Shown: positions 1 through 9,333, numbered from the stretch's first letter. The stretch: 64,000 nucleotides of DNA from Flavobacterium sp. ov086 (GCF_900187965.1 NZ_FZNL01000004.1:1-64000); one strand, 5' to 3'. The notes: a model not told the origin generated them from the sequence alone. A program made the numbers and translations.

Positions 1-1
1 A

Positions 2-292
2 ATCAAAAATAAAGTCTTATGCAGTATGACCCAAAACTCAGACCCGTATGAAAATGCCGTAGCAGAAAGAATTAATGGAATTTTAAAACAAGAATTTATG
101 ATCGATAAATATCATCAAAAAATAAAAATTACAAAACAAATTATAAAAGAATCGATCAATATTTACAATGAACAAAGACCACATTATTCTAATCATATGC
201 TAACACCAAATCAAATGCATTGTCAAAATCAAATCCAAATAAGAACCTATAAAAACAAAAACAGTTGCAAGAACGTTCTTGCAACTGTTTAA
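2..292 (+). CDS. IS3-family transposase OrfB, C-terminal part (partial)
   Basis: This is the C-terminal end of a DDE integrase-type transposase, open to the left window edge. The frame reads through from base 2 with no stop before the first in-frame ATG at 26, so that ATG is internal and not the start. The segment DPYENAVAERINGILKQE carries the final catalytic Glu of the DDE triad in the form typical of IS3/IS150 OrfB proteins. The later NEQRPHYSNHMLTPNQ matches the usual C-terminal motif (NxxRPHxxLxxxTP). The stop codon lies inside a 32-bp palindrome. The visible piece encodes about 96 residues, against roughly 280 for the whole protein. Whether the full element is intact cannot be judged here. 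Confidence 0.88.
   Translation: MKNKVLCSMTQNSDPYENAVAERINGILKQEFMIDKYHQKIKITKQIIKESINIYNEQRPHYSNHMLTPNQMHCQNQIQIRTYKNKNSCKNVLATV
259..290 (+). terminator. 32-bp perfect palindrome at transposase stop
   Basis: The two halves AAACAGTTGCAAGAAC and GTTCTTGCAACTGTTT are exact reverse complements with no loop bases between them. An AT-rich run with TTTTT follows. It overlaps the last transposase codons and probably terminates its transcript before the element's end. Confidence 0.65.
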
Positions 293-356
293 TTAATTAT
301 TTTTATCTAATAATCAGTGTCGTTTTTTTAGGACGAGACAATTAAATATTTGTCAT

Positions 357-364
357 TATCTTTG
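357..364 (+). promoter_or_regulatory. -7 box of the regulator gene promoter
   Basis: TATCTTTG fits the Bacteroidota -7 consensus TAnnTTTG. It places transcription start near 370, just ahead of the TTG codon at 383. No TTG lies 17-23 bases upstream, because that interval falls in the insertion-sequence terminus. The -33 element therefore seems to be lost or replaced. Confidence 0.45.
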
Positions 365-382
365 AATATAAAATACCATATT

Positions 383-3127
383 TTGAAATCGATACTTATA
401 AAAACGTTATTTTTCTTTTTCGTAGCTTTTCAAATTCAAGCACAAGAATTACTTCCTTTTGTAGAAAATTATAATAAATCTGATTACCAGGGCGATAACC
501 AAATTTGGAATGTTGTTCAGGGAAAAGATAATGCGATGTATTTTGCCAATAATCACTATTTACTGCGATATGATGGTGTTCTTTGGGAAAAATACTCATT
601 ACCTAATAAAACCATTATCAGATCAATTTTGATTGAAGGTGATAAAATTTATTCTGGTTCCTATAAAGAATTTGGATATTGGTACAGGAAAGAGGGTAAA
701 ATGCATTATGTTTCAATTACAAAAAATCTGCGTTTATTTGATGAAAAAGATAATGAAGAGATTTGGAAAATTTTCAGATTTAAGGATTCCTTGTATTTTC
801 AATCTTTCAATGATGTTTTCATTTATGATGGTAAACATATTAAAAAAATCAGATTTCCTTTTTTAATTTCCTATTGTTTTGTGGTTGACGATAATGTATA
901 TGTTGCTTCTGTTGCAAAAGGTATTTTTAAGATGGATGGCTCCCGAATTGCGAATCCAAAAGGATGGGACGTTCTAAAAAAGACTGTAGTTCATGCCATC
1001 GAAAAATACCAAAACAAAACCTATGTGTTTACTCAGAAAAAAGGAATTTTTATTCTGGAAAATGGAAGTTTAAAGTCCTGGGATAATCCTTTGAATGAAA
1101 CTTTTAAAGCAGCTACAATTAATATTGCTAAATTTATTAGAAACAATAAATTGGTTGTTGGAACAGGTAATCGGGGTGTTTTTATTTATGATTTCAACTC
1201 AAATACCTACAAGAATATCGACAGAAATAATGTGTTGATGAACAACTCTGTCTTAAGTATTGGTTTTGATAAAGAAAATGATTTATGGCTGGGATTAGAC
1301 AACGGAATTGCTCATGTAGAAGTAAATTCTCCAATATCTTTTTTCTACGATAACTCAGGAATTTTGGGTTCTGTTTATTCGGTAGCAACCACGAATAAAG
1401 GGTATTTGATTGCTTCAAATCATGGTATTTATGAGTTTTATGCAGGAAAATTTAATATGCTGCCTAACACTCAGGGGCAAGCATGGAATATTACAAAAAT
1501 TGATAATAAATATATCATTGGACATAACGATGGAACATTCTCTTATGACAACGGTTCTTTGGTCAAAATAAATAATATAAGCGGAGGGTGGAATTTATCG
1601 AAAAGCAGTATCAATAACACTTATTTTCAGTCTACTTATAGTGGTGTTATATTGTATGATAATCCATCAGATTTTGCACAGCGTAAAATTATTAAAGGGC
1701 TTTCGAAACCCATAAAATATGTCGCTCAGAATAAAAAGAACGAAATTTGGGCAGCAGATAATTATCGGGGATTATATCGCGTTTTGTATGATGATGATTA
1801 TAAAACCAGAAAAGTCGAAAACGTTTCGCAGCAAAGTAAAATAAAGAACGATTTTGGCGTTAAGATTTTTGAATTTAGAAGTGAGATTCTTTTTCTAATC
1901 AATAATGTATGGTATACTTATAATTCGCTTGCAGGTAAATTAGAAGAAAACCAATTATTTAATTCTAATTTCAAGAATATAACTGATGTCGTATCTATTG
2001 ATGAGGATCATTTTATGGTTTTGCAAAACGGAATCTTATACCATATTTACGCAAATGGAAATAAATTTTTATGGAATATCATTCAGGAGAAATATTATAA
2101 AGGAAAACTGATCAATGATAATCTTAGAATTTTTAAAACTCAAAATCACTATTTGTTGAATTTGGATGATGGTTTTATTTCGCTTCAATTGAAATATGAA
2201 AACAAACAAAATTCAGATATTAAAGTAGAAGCGTTTAACGATGGTAATTTAGTTCCTAATGATGCTGAAATCAAATTTAACACAGAATTAAAAATTAATG
2301 TGATATCTGGAATTTATGGTGCAAGTAAGCCTAATTTGTTCTATAAACTGAATAATAGTAAAGATTTTATCTCAGTAAAAGATGGATTAATTGTGTTGAA
2401 TAATTTAAGCAGTGGTTACCATTCAATTGCTATTTTTAATCATAATGGAGCTAGTTATGAAAAAGTAGCAAATTTTGATTTTAAAGTTGCCGAACCCTGG
2501 TATTTTTCAATTTGGATGATTTTATTGTATTTTTTGGTCATAGCAGGAGTTTTATTTTTCTATTATAAATGGAATAAATTTCGCTATATGCAAAAATTAA
2601 AATTGCAGGCAGAAGAATTAAAACATCAAAGAGAAATTCTGGAAATGGAATTAAAAGCCGAAAATGAATTGAATGTTCAGGAATACGAAAAGCATATTTT
2701 GGAACTTGAATTGCAGACAAAATCATCTGAAGTTGCCGGAAAATCATTGTCTATTGCGAAGCAAAGTGAAATGATTGAAAATATTCAAAGTATCCTTGAT
2801 TCAGAGAAAGATTTTAGTAAGCTTAAAAGCGAAATCAAAAAAGCAATTAAAATAAATGAAGTAAATAAACACGAATGGGAAATTTTTGAAACAAACCTGA
2901 ATCAAATTCACAACGAGTTTATCATTAATCTTTCAAAGAAATTTCCAAATCTTACTCCAAAAGATATAAAGCTGTGTGTTTATCTTAAAATGAACCTTTC
3001 TTCAAAGGAAATTGCCCCTATGATGAACATCTCATTTAGAGGTGTAGAGCTACATCGTTATCGCTTAAGAAAGAAGCTAAACCTCCTTCAAGAAGATAAT
3101 CTGTCAAAATTTTTACTTAATATCTAA
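383..3127 (+). CDS. membrane-anchored beta-propeller sensor with LuxR-type HTH (triple-Tyr family)
   Basis: This is probably the signal-sensing transcription regulator of the adjacent SusCD locus. Numbered from TTG 383, a signal peptide (KSILIKTLFFFFVAFQIQAQ) is followed by about 600 residues of periplasmic Reg_prop-like beta-propeller repeats. A Y_Y_Y-like Ig fold follows, then one membrane helix (WMILLYFLVIAGVLFFYY, about 706-731) and a Glu/Lys-rich coiled coil. A C-terminal LuxR/GerE-like helix-turn-helix (about 856-901, LSSKEIAPMMNISFRGVELH) comes last. There is no histidine kinase or receiver domain, unlike classic hybrid two-component regulators. No ATG fits the signal peptide. In-frame TTG codons occur at 350, 362 and 383, and the -7 box at 357-364 makes 383 the likely start. 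The frame is intact, but the promoter may be disturbed by the insertion sequence. Confidence 0.85.
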   Translation: MKSILIKTLFFFFVAFQIQAQELLPFVENYNKSDYQGDNQIWNVVQGKDNAMYFANNHYLLRYDGVLWEKYSLPNKTIIRSILIEGDKIYSGSYKEFGYWYRKEGKMHYVSITKNLRLFDEKDNEEIWKIFRFKDSLYFQSFNDVFIYDGKHIKKIRFPFLISYCFVVDDNVYVASVAKGIFKMDGSRIANPKGWDVLKKTVVHAIEKYQNKTYVFTQKKGIFILENGSLKSWDNPLNETFKAATINIAKFIRNNKLVVGTGNRGVFIYDFNSNTYKNIDRNNVLMNNSVLSIGFDKENDLWLGLDNGIAHVEVNSPISFFYDNSGILGSVYSVATTNKGYLIASNHGIYEFYAGKFNMLPNTQGQAWNITKIDNKYIIGHNDGTFSYDNGSLVKINNISGGWNLSKSSINNTYFQSTYSGVILYDNPSDFAQRKIIKGLSKPIKYVAQNKKNEIWAADNYRGLYRVLYDDDYKTRKVENVSQQSKIKNDFGVKIFEFRSEILFLINNVWYTYNSLAGKLEENQLFNSNFKNITDVVSIDEDHFMVLQNGILYHIYANGNKFLWNIIQEKYYKGKLINDNLRIFKTQNHYLLNLDDGFISLQLKYENKQNSDIKVEAFNDGNLVPNDAEIKFNTELKINVISGIYGASKPNLFYKLNNSKDFISVKDGLIVLNNLSSGYHSIAIFNHNGASYEKVANFDFKVAEPWYFSIWMILLYFLVIAGVLFFYYKWNKFRYMQKLKLQAEELKHQREILEMELKAENELNVQEYEKHILELELQTKSSEVAGKSLSIAKQSEMIENIQSILDSEKDFSKLKSEIKKAIKINEVNKHEWEIFETNLNQIHNEFIINLSKKFPNLTPKDIKLCVYLKMNLSSKEIAPMMNISFRGVELHRYRLRKKLNLLQEDNLSKFLLNI

Positions 3128-3188
3128 TTTCAGTTATTGAATTTTGGTGATATTTTATTTTTTAACCACTTTTTTTATGGTATTGTAA

Positions 3189-3340
3189 TACATCATTAGT
3201 ACATCATAAAGAAATGTTAATAATCTAAAATTAACATTTATAATATTGATTTGCAGTTGTTTATGTGTGTAATTTAACATAATGATGTATCTATGTTGTA
3301 GTGGTTTTGATGTACTACAACGTTGTAATTGTTTAATTTG
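3189..3340 (+). promoter_or_regulatory. susC promoter/operator region with clustered repeats
   Basis: The 243-base gap before susC contains two direct TACATCAT copies 11 bases apart (3189-3196 and 3200-3207). The inverse sequence ATGATGTA follows at 3282-3289, and a near copy TTGATGTA at 3307-3314. GTTGTAGT (3295-3302) and ACTACAAC (3314-3321) form an inverted repeat, and TACAACGTTGTA (3316-3327) is a 12-base palindrome. TTAATTTG at 3333-3340 is a one-mismatch -7 box, with TTG 23 bases upstream. The spacing suggests operator sites for the LuxR-type regulator encoded just upstream (inference). Confidence 0.5.
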
Positions 3341-3370
3341 GTCGAACTAACTTAAACGATTACAAACTGT

Positions 3371-6300
3371 ATGAAAAATTTTATTTTTAGCTTTTTAGCG
3401 CTCTTGCTTCTTCCAGCTTATATGTCTGGACAAGCAATTAAAGGAAAAGTAGTAGACAGTAGCGGAATGGGAGTTCCCGGAGCAGTTATTAGCGCTCCGC
3501 AATCCCGAACATCTGCTGATGCTGATTTCGACGGAAATTTTACAATAAATGCCAAAGAAGGTGAGATTTTAAAAATCTCTATGCTGGGCTTTGATGCTGT
3601 TTCTATGGCAGCGAAATCTGGTATGACTGTTACATTAAAAGAAGCAGGTGATACTGCTCTAAAAGAAGTAGTTGTTATTGGGTATGGTACCAGAAAGAAA
3701 ATTGATAATACTTCGGCAATTACTTCTATAAAAGCAGAAGAAATTACAAAAACTAAAGTATTGAATGCGTCACAGGCAATTCAAGGTAAAGCTGCGGGGG
3801 TTCAGGTAATATCTTCAGATTTGCCGGGAAGTACTCCATCGGTTGTTATTAGAGGTTTAGGTACAGCATTAGGAGGAAGGAGTCCTTTGTATATTGTTGA
3901 TGGAATGCCAACGGAGAATATCAACAATATCAATACAAATGACATTACTTCTTATGAGATCCTTAAAGATGCTTCATCTTTAGCAATTTACGGTACCAGA
4001 GCTGCGAATGGAGTTATCATTATTACTACTAAAAAAGGTAAAGGTGAAAAAGTATCAGTAGAAATTGAAAGTTTTGCTGGTTTTAGACAACCGCTTAAAA
4101 AAGTAAAAATGGCAAATAGTAACCAATATGCAGCATATTCAAATGCGGCTTTAGGTAAAAATACTTTTGCAGCTAATCAACCTGTTAATACTAACTGGTT
4201 TGACGAAATTACAAGAACAGGATCATATACTCAGAATAACATCTCTATTTCTGGTGCTTCAGAAAATATTAAATATTTTTTCAGTGCAGGAAATTACGAA
4301 GAGCAAGCAATTTTGAACGGATTAAGTTATGGACGTACTACTTTTAGAAACAACAATGAATTTAAAATTTCTAAAAAAGTTACTTTAACCCAAAATCTAA
4401 GTTTTACTTCCGCTAATTCAAATCCAAAACCGCTTGGTGCTTTTACAAATGCTTACAAACAATCACCTTTAGTTCCAGTACGTTTTTCTGATGGGCAATA
4501 TGGTGTATCTCGTTATGATGCAAATGGTGTTGCGAGTCAAATTGGTTCTTCTTTTAATAACGTTGGTAATCCAGTAGCTCAATTGGATTTTTATAATGAA
4601 AGACAAAAAAGTATTACTCTTCAAGGTGGTCTAAAATTAGATTATGAAATCATAAAAGGATTAAAATTTACTTCACAGTTTAATGGAGAGTATTATTCTT
4701 GGAACCAATACAATTTTGAGGATAAACAGGGTATTTGGATGGCAGCAAACCCAAATACAACAGCTGCTGATTATGTAAATAGTCATAAAAGTGATCCTGT
4801 AAATTTATTAACAAGAGGTAGAGAACAATATTTTAATTGGAACTTATCTAACTATTTTACTTATAATAAAGTTTTTGGAAATATTCACGATGTTGAATTA
4901 ACTGCAGGTATGGAGGCTTCTGTAAAAGGGCCAAGAGAAACTTTATCTATTGCAAGAAAAAATGTTAGTTCAAACTCTAACTACTGGTCTTTATATAATG
5001 CTAAAGATGCACATGGTGTAGAATACGTTAGCGATATTACAAGTTTATATGATGTAACGTATAACGAAAGTAGATTAGCGTCATATTTTGGTAGATTCCA
5101 GTATAAGTTAATGGATAGATATTTAGTTACAGGAACAATCAGACGTGATGGATCTTCAAATTTTGCTAAAGATTATCGTTGGGGAACTTTCCCATCTTTT
5201 GGTATTGGTTGGATTATGACTAAAGAAAACTTTTTGTCAAATATTAAAGGTTTAGACTTATTAAAATTAAGAGGTTCTTGGGGTAAATTAGGAAATCAAA
5301 ATGTTCCATTAAACAGTCAGGCTTATGCTTCAGGTCTTGACGGTTATTTAGGAGGTTCAATTTTATACCCAGGTACAACAATTAACTCACAAATTGATCC
5401 AAGCTTATCATGGGAAATCACAGAGGAAACTTCTGTAGGTCTTGATTTTGAATTGCTAAATAACAGATTAAAAGGATCGTTCGATGTTTATGATAAAAAC
5501 ACAAGTAATGTAATTTTAAATACAAAACCTTACATGACTTCAGGATTGACAATACCATCTCCTGCGCACGTTGGTGAAGTTTCAAATAGAGGTTATGAAA
5601 TTGCTTTACGTTGGGATGATAAAATCTCAGATAACTTAAGTTACTGGATAGGTGGAAACTATTCTTATAATAAAAATGAGCTTTCTAGCTTAAAAGATTT
5701 TGATATTTCACCACTTGTTGGAGGAAATTTAGGAAATGGTCAAGATACAAAAATGCTTAACAAAACCTCTATAGGTCAGCCATTAGGTAGCTTTTATCTT
5801 TACGAATATGCAGGTGTAGATTCTGCAACGGGTAAAATGTTGTATTACAACGCTGCTGGCAATAAAGTAGTTCAAACTGAATTGGATGCTAATAAAGATA
5901 AAAGATATGCAGGTTCAATTTTACCAAAAAGTAATTACGGTGTAACATTAGGAGTAAATTATAAAAACTTTGATTTCTCTGTTGACGGATACGGTACAGG
6001 AGGAGCAAAAGTTTATAATGGTAAAAAAGCACAACGTTTTACAGGTGAGAACGTTGAGGAATCTTTAACAAATAATTTCTGGACGGCTGCAGGTCAAAAT
6101 AGTGTAAACCCTAAGCCATTTAATGAAGTGCCTTATGCATCGACTTACTATTTAGAATCAGGTGATTTCTTTAGAATTAACAATATCACTTTAGGATATA
6201 AACTTCCTTTAAATGAGACAAGTTTTGTTAACTATTGCAGAATTTATGTAAATGCTATTAATCCATTTATTACGCAAAAATTCTCTGGATTTTCGCCAGA

Positions 6301-6400
6301 ATTAAATGGAGATGGAAATCCTTACGGAACTCAAGGAATTGAGCTTGATGCTTATCCTTCTTTAAGATCTTTCGTTATTGGTGCTAATTTAAAATTTTAA
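3371..6400 (+). CDS. SusC/RagA-type TonB-linked outer-membrane glycan transporter
   Basis: This outer-membrane, TonB-dependent transporter pairs with the next gene to bind and import an oligosaccharide. The 1009 residues start with a signal peptide (about 1-20, ending YMSGQ). A carboxypeptidase-regulatory-like Ig domain follows (about 22-95). The SusC signature EVVVIGYGTRKK comes near 98, then a plug domain containing SPLYIVDGMP and GTRAANGVIIITTKKG. A long beta-barrel runs to a terminal Phe (VIGANLKF). Length and order are normal for SusC. The gene starts the PUL operon, and susD follows after only four bases. The substrate cannot be read from the transporter. The downstream GH144 and GH3 genes point to beta-1,2-glucan oligosaccharides. 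Confidence 0.95.
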   Translation: MKNFIFSFLALLLLPAYMSGQAIKGKVVDSSGMGVPGAVISAPQSRTSADADFDGNFTINAKEGEILKISMLGFDAVSMAAKSGMTVTLKEAGDTALKEVVVIGYGTRKKIDNTSAITSIKAEEITKTKVLNASQAIQGKAAGVQVISSDLPGSTPSVVIRGLGTALGGRSPLYIVDGMPTENINNINTNDITSYEILKDASSLAIYGTRAANGVIIITTKKGKGEKVSVEIESFAGFRQPLKKVKMANSNQYAAYSNAALGKNTFAANQPVNTNWFDEITRTGSYTQNNISISGASENIKYFFSAGNYEEQAILNGLSYGRTTFRNNNEFKISKKVTLTQNLSFTSANSNPKPLGAFTNAYKQSPLVPVRFSDGQYGVSRYDANGVASQIGSSFNNVGNPVAQLDFYNERQKSITLQGGLKLDYEIIKGLKFTSQFNGEYYSWNQYNFEDKQGIWMAANPNTTAADYVNSHKSDPVNLLTRGREQYFNWNLSNYFTYNKVFGNIHDVELTAGMEASVKGPRETLSIARKNVSSNSNYWSLYNAKDAHGVEYVSDITSLYDVTYNESRLASYFGRFQYKLMDRYLVTGTIRRDGSSNFAKDYRWGTFPSFGIGWIMTKENFLSNIKGLDLLKLRGSWGKLGNQNVPLNSQAYASGLDGYLGGSILYPGTTINSQIDPSLSWEITEETSVGLDFELLNNRLKGSFDVYDKNTSNVILNTKPYMTSGLTIPSPAHVGEVSNRGYEIALRWDDKISDNLSYWIGGNYSYNKNELSSLKDFDISPLVGGNLGNGQDTKMLNKTSIGQPLGSFYLYEYAGVDSATGKMLYYNAAGNKVVQTELDANKDKRYAGSILPKSNYGVTLGVNYKNFDFSVDGYGTGGAKVYNGKKAQRFTGENVEESLTNNFWTAAGQNSVNPKPFNEVPYASTYYLESGDFFRINNITLGYKLPLNETSFVNYCRIYVNAINPFITQKFSGFSPELNGDGNPYGTQGIELDAYPSLRSFVIGANLKF

Positions 6401-6404
6401 TATT

Positions 6405-7880
6405 ATGAAAAAGATATATATATCAATGTTTGCGCTGTCAGCATTGTTTTTTACAGGTTGCGCAGACGACTTTTTAGATGTTAATCCTACCCAAGCTATA
6501 CCAACAACAGATGTTGAATTGTACAATACTGACAATGGAGCAAAAACATTTGTAACTTCAATTTACGCCAAATTCCTTGATTGGGATATGAGTTCATTTG
6601 GTTGGATTGGTTTAGCAAGTATTACATCTGATGATGCTGACAAAGGATCTTCACCAGGAGATGGAGGAACAGATAAAGATGTTCTAGACGCGTTAAGTTA
6701 TAATTCATCAAACCCATCTGCAGAAAGTACTTTTATTGCTCAGTATGATGGAATTAACAGATGTAATCAGGCATTAAATATTATTCCAAAATTAGATAAA
6801 GCTGATCCTGCTTTAAGAGAAAGATTAATGGGGGAGGCTAAATTTTTAAGAGCTTTCATGTATTTTACTTTAGTAAAATGTTACGGAGGAGTTCCTATTG
6901 TAGATCGTTTACAAAATCCAACTTCTGAAGCAGATAAAATAATGTTACTTACTCGTAAACCACTTGCTGAGGTTTATACTTTTATTGAAAAAGACTTAGC
7001 AGATGCAATTGCAGTTTTACCAAACAGAGGTGCTTACTCAGCAGATGAAAAAGAGAGAGCGACAAAAGGTTCTGCTTATGCTTTATTGGCTAAAGTTAGT
7101 TTGTACCAAAAGAAATGGCAACAAGTAGTTGACAACTGTAATTTAATTACAGGATATGCGCTTAATCCAAGTTATGCTAGAATGTTCCGATTAGAAGGTG
7201 AGAATGATATCGAATCTTTGTTTGAAATTAACGGAAACGGTGCGGTACCAACTAAAGGAATCGTGGGATATTCAAACGTTCAGGGTGCTCGTGGTGCCGG
7301 TGGATGGGGATGGGGTTTCAACACACCATCTGTAAGTTTGCTAAACGCTTATGAGACTGGAGATCTTAGAAGAGACGCTACTATTATTTTCAGAAATTCA
7401 ACTTTATATGATGGAAGAGTTGTTCCTGCAACAGTTGAAAATCCAATGTATAATTTTAAAGCTTATTCTTCTTCATTTACAGATGCATGGGAAACAAATG
7501 CAAACATTAAATATCTAAGATATGGTGAAGTATTGTTGATGAAAGCTGAAGCATTGAATGAACTAAATCTGACTTCTCAAGCGATTCCATTATTAAATGA
7601 AATTAGACACAGAGCAGGATTAGGTGATACTCCAGCAACATCACAAGCCGATGTTAGAAAAGCAATTTGGAAAGAGAGAAGAGTTGAGTTGGCTTTTGAA
7701 TTTGACAGATTCTTTGATTTAGTAAGAACTGGACAAGCAAAAGATGCTTTTGCAGCTGATAAAAGCGATATTTTCCCTAACGGAAGAACATTTACAGAAG
7801 GTAAAAATGAATTATTCCCAATACCGGCATCATTCATATTGCAAGCCAACGGTTTATCACAACAAAACCCTGGTTATTAA
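6405..7880 (+). CDS. SusD/RagB-type surface glycan-binding lipoprotein
   Basis: This is the surface lipoprotein that caps the SusC barrel and binds the glycan. The N-terminus MKKIYISMFALSALFFTGC gives a lipobox with acylated Cys19, followed by ADDFLDVNPTQ, a common SusD start. The body has the SusD alpha-helical TPR-like pattern (GINRCNQALNIIP, GEAKFLRAFMYFTLVKCYGGVPIV). The typical C-terminal half follows (YLRYGEVLLMKAEALNEL, WKERRVELAFEFDRFFDLVRTG). At 491 residues it has the usual length. It is cotranscribed with susC, and a strong hairpin follows its stop codon and may reduce read-through into the enzyme genes. Confidence 0.95.
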   Translation: MKKIYISMFALSALFFTGCADDFLDVNPTQAIPTTDVELYNTDNGAKTFVTSIYAKFLDWDMSSFGWIGLASITSDDADKGSSPGDGGTDKDVLDALSYNSSNPSAESTFIAQYDGINRCNQALNIIPKLDKADPALRERLMGEAKFLRAFMYFTLVKCYGGVPIVDRLQNPTSEADKIMLLTRKPLAEVYTFIEKDLADAIAVLPNRGAYSADEKERATKGSAYALLAKVSLYQKKWQQVVDNCNLITGYALNPSYARMFRLEGENDIESLFEINGNGAVPTKGIVGYSNVQGARGAGGWGWGFNTPSVSLLNAYETGDLRRDATIIFRNSTLYDGRVVPATVENPMYNFKAYSSSFTDAWETNANIKYLRYGEVLLMKAEALNELNLTSQAIPLLNEIRHRAGLGDTPATSQADVRKAIWKERRVELAFEFDRFFDLVRTGQAKDAFAADKSDIFPNGRTFTEGKNELFPIPASFILQANGLSQQNPGY

Positions 7881-7892
7881 TTAAAATCCTTA

Positions 7893-7924
7893 AATCACTT
7901 CCCTCAGTTTTGAGGGAAGTGATT
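7893..7924 (+). terminator. hairpin between susD and the GH144 gene
   Basis: AATCACTTCCCTCA (7893-7906) and TGAGGGAAGTGATT (7911-7924) form a perfect 14-bp stem with a four-base loop. The following ATTTATTCAATA is only weakly T-rich. It could be a partial terminator, or a stem that protects the susCD message and gives it higher levels than the enzymes. Confidence 0.6.
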
Positions 7925-7951
7925 ATTTATTCAATATTTAAATTTTTGATA

Positions 7952-9322
7952 ATGGTTAAAATTTCAGTTTTATTATTAGTTTTTAGTTTATTTGGTTGCG
8001 GATCTAATTCTGATAAATCAAAAGAAAAAGAAGGAGAAAATGTTACAACTGTAAAATTAACAGATGAAGAACTTTTAGCTACTGTTCAAAAACAAACTTT
8101 TAAGTATTTCTGGGATTATGCTGAACCAAATTCAGGATTGGCCAGAGAGCGTTTTCATCCAGATGGGAATTACCCTGAAAATGATTCCAATATTGTTACA
8201 ACCGGAGGTTCTGGTTTTGGATTAATGGCGATCGTTTCGGGAATGTCTCAAGGATATATTACCAAAGCACAAGGAGTTGAAAGACTAAACAAAATAGCAG
8301 ATTTTTTAGGCAAAGCAGATCGTTTTCATGGAGCATGGTCGCATTGGATCGACGGAAATACAGGAAAAGTAAAGCCTTTTGGAACCAAGGATAATGGTGG
8401 AGATTTAGTCGAAACTTCATTTTTGGTTGCGGGAATGATTACAGTTCGTGAATATCTAAAAGATGGTTCTGTAAATGAGAAAGCAGTTGCTCAAAAATAT
8501 GATGCACTTTGGAAAGGTGTTGACTGGCAATGGTACACAAACAATAAAAATGTATTGTATTGGCACTGGTCGCCAACGTACGATTGGCAAATGAATTTCC
8601 CGCTTGAAGGATACAACGAATGTTTGATTACTTATGTACTGGGAGCATCTTCGCCAACACATGCAATTAATGCAAAAGCATATCACGAAGGATGGGCGAG
8701 AAGTGGCGGAATTGTTTCTCCAAAAACTAAATATAATATTCCGTTAATTTTAAAACACAATGGAGCAGAAGAATTTGGAGGACCATTATTTTGGGCTCAT
8801 TATTCTTATGTTGGGCTTGATCCAAATCAGTTAAGTGATAAATATGCTAATTATTGGGATTTGAATGTAAATCAGACAAAAATCAATTATGAGTATTGTG
8901 TTCAAAATCCTAAAAAAGGTTACAGTGCAGATTATTGGGGATTAACAGCGTCTTATTCCAGAAATCCAGATGGATCAATCGGGTACAACGCACATATGCC
9001 AAGCAATGATCAGGGCGTTATGTCACCAACAGCGGCAATAAGTTCAATTGTTTATACCCCAAAAGAGTCAATGGCAGTAATTCGTAATTTGTACGAAAAC
9101 CATAAAAAAGAAACGTGGGGAGAAGCAGGATTTTATGATGCTTTGAGTTTGCAAAATAATAACTGGGTTGCAAAACGCTATTTAGCAATCGACCAAGGGC
9201 CGGAAGTAGTTATGATCGAAAACTACAGAAGTGGTTTATTATGGAAGCTATTTATGAATGCCCCTGAAGTAAAACAAGGATTAGTTAAACTTGGTTTCAA
9301 ATCTGGAAAATACGGGTTTTAA
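7952..9322 (+). CDS. GH144-type glucoamylase-fold lipoprotein, probable endo-beta-1,2-glucanase
   Basis: It belongs to the glucoamylase-like (alpha/alpha)6-barrel family PF10091, which CAZy classes as GH144. Characterised members are endo-beta-1,2-glucanases, and some are sophorose-releasing. The family look is seen in QKQTFKYFWDYAEPNSGLAR, TTGGSGFGLMAIVSG, NGGDLVETSFLVAGM, HWSPTYDW and GYSADYWGLTASYSRNPDG. A lipobox (VFSLFGC, Cys16) makes it a lipoprotein of about 456 residues. ATG 7952 is chosen because the upstream in-frame TTG at 7910 lies inside the hairpin and would spoil the lipobox position. It sits between susD and an esterase, whose start touches its stop codon. Substrate specificity is known from the family and is not proven here. 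Confidence 0.85.
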   Translation: MVKISVLLLVFSLFGCGSNSDKSKEKEGENVTTVKLTDEELLATVQKQTFKYFWDYAEPNSGLARERFHPDGNYPENDSNIVTTGGSGFGLMAIVSGMSQGYITKAQGVERLNKIADFLGKADRFHGAWSHWIDGNTGKVKPFGTKDNGGDLVETSFLVAGMITVREYLKDGSVNEKAVAQKYDALWKGVDWQWYTNNKNVLYWHWSPTYDWQMNFPLEGYNECLITYVLGASSPTHAINAKAYHEGWARSGGIVSPKTKYNIPLILKHNGAEEFGGPLFWAHYSYVGLDPNQLSDKYANYWDLNVNQTKINYEYCVQNPKKGYSADYWGLTASYSRNPDGSIGYNAHMPSNDQGVMSPTAAISSIVYTPKESMAVIRNLYENHKKETWGEAGFYDALSLQNNNWVAKRYLAIDQGPEVVMIENYRSGLLWKLFMNAPEVKQGLVKLGFKSGKYGF

Positions 9323-9333
9323 TGGCATTTAAT

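Larger units (their letters stand above)
1..340 (+). mobile_element. IS3-family insertion sequence, right end only
   Basis: The window opens inside a transposase reading frame and the element appears to end near 340. The proposed right terminus is the stretch TAGGACGAGACA (329-340). Read inward it begins TGTCTCGTCC, which fits the usual IS3-type ends that start with TG and finish with CA. The left end, orfA and any target-site duplication lie outside the window, so the boundary at 340 is inferred from the terminus pattern and from the change to unrelated sequence. Confidence 0.6.

Noticed and set aside
7910..7951. Upstream TTG start for the GH144 gene
   Set aside because: It lies inside the hairpin after susD and would put 14 residues before a perfect lipobox.
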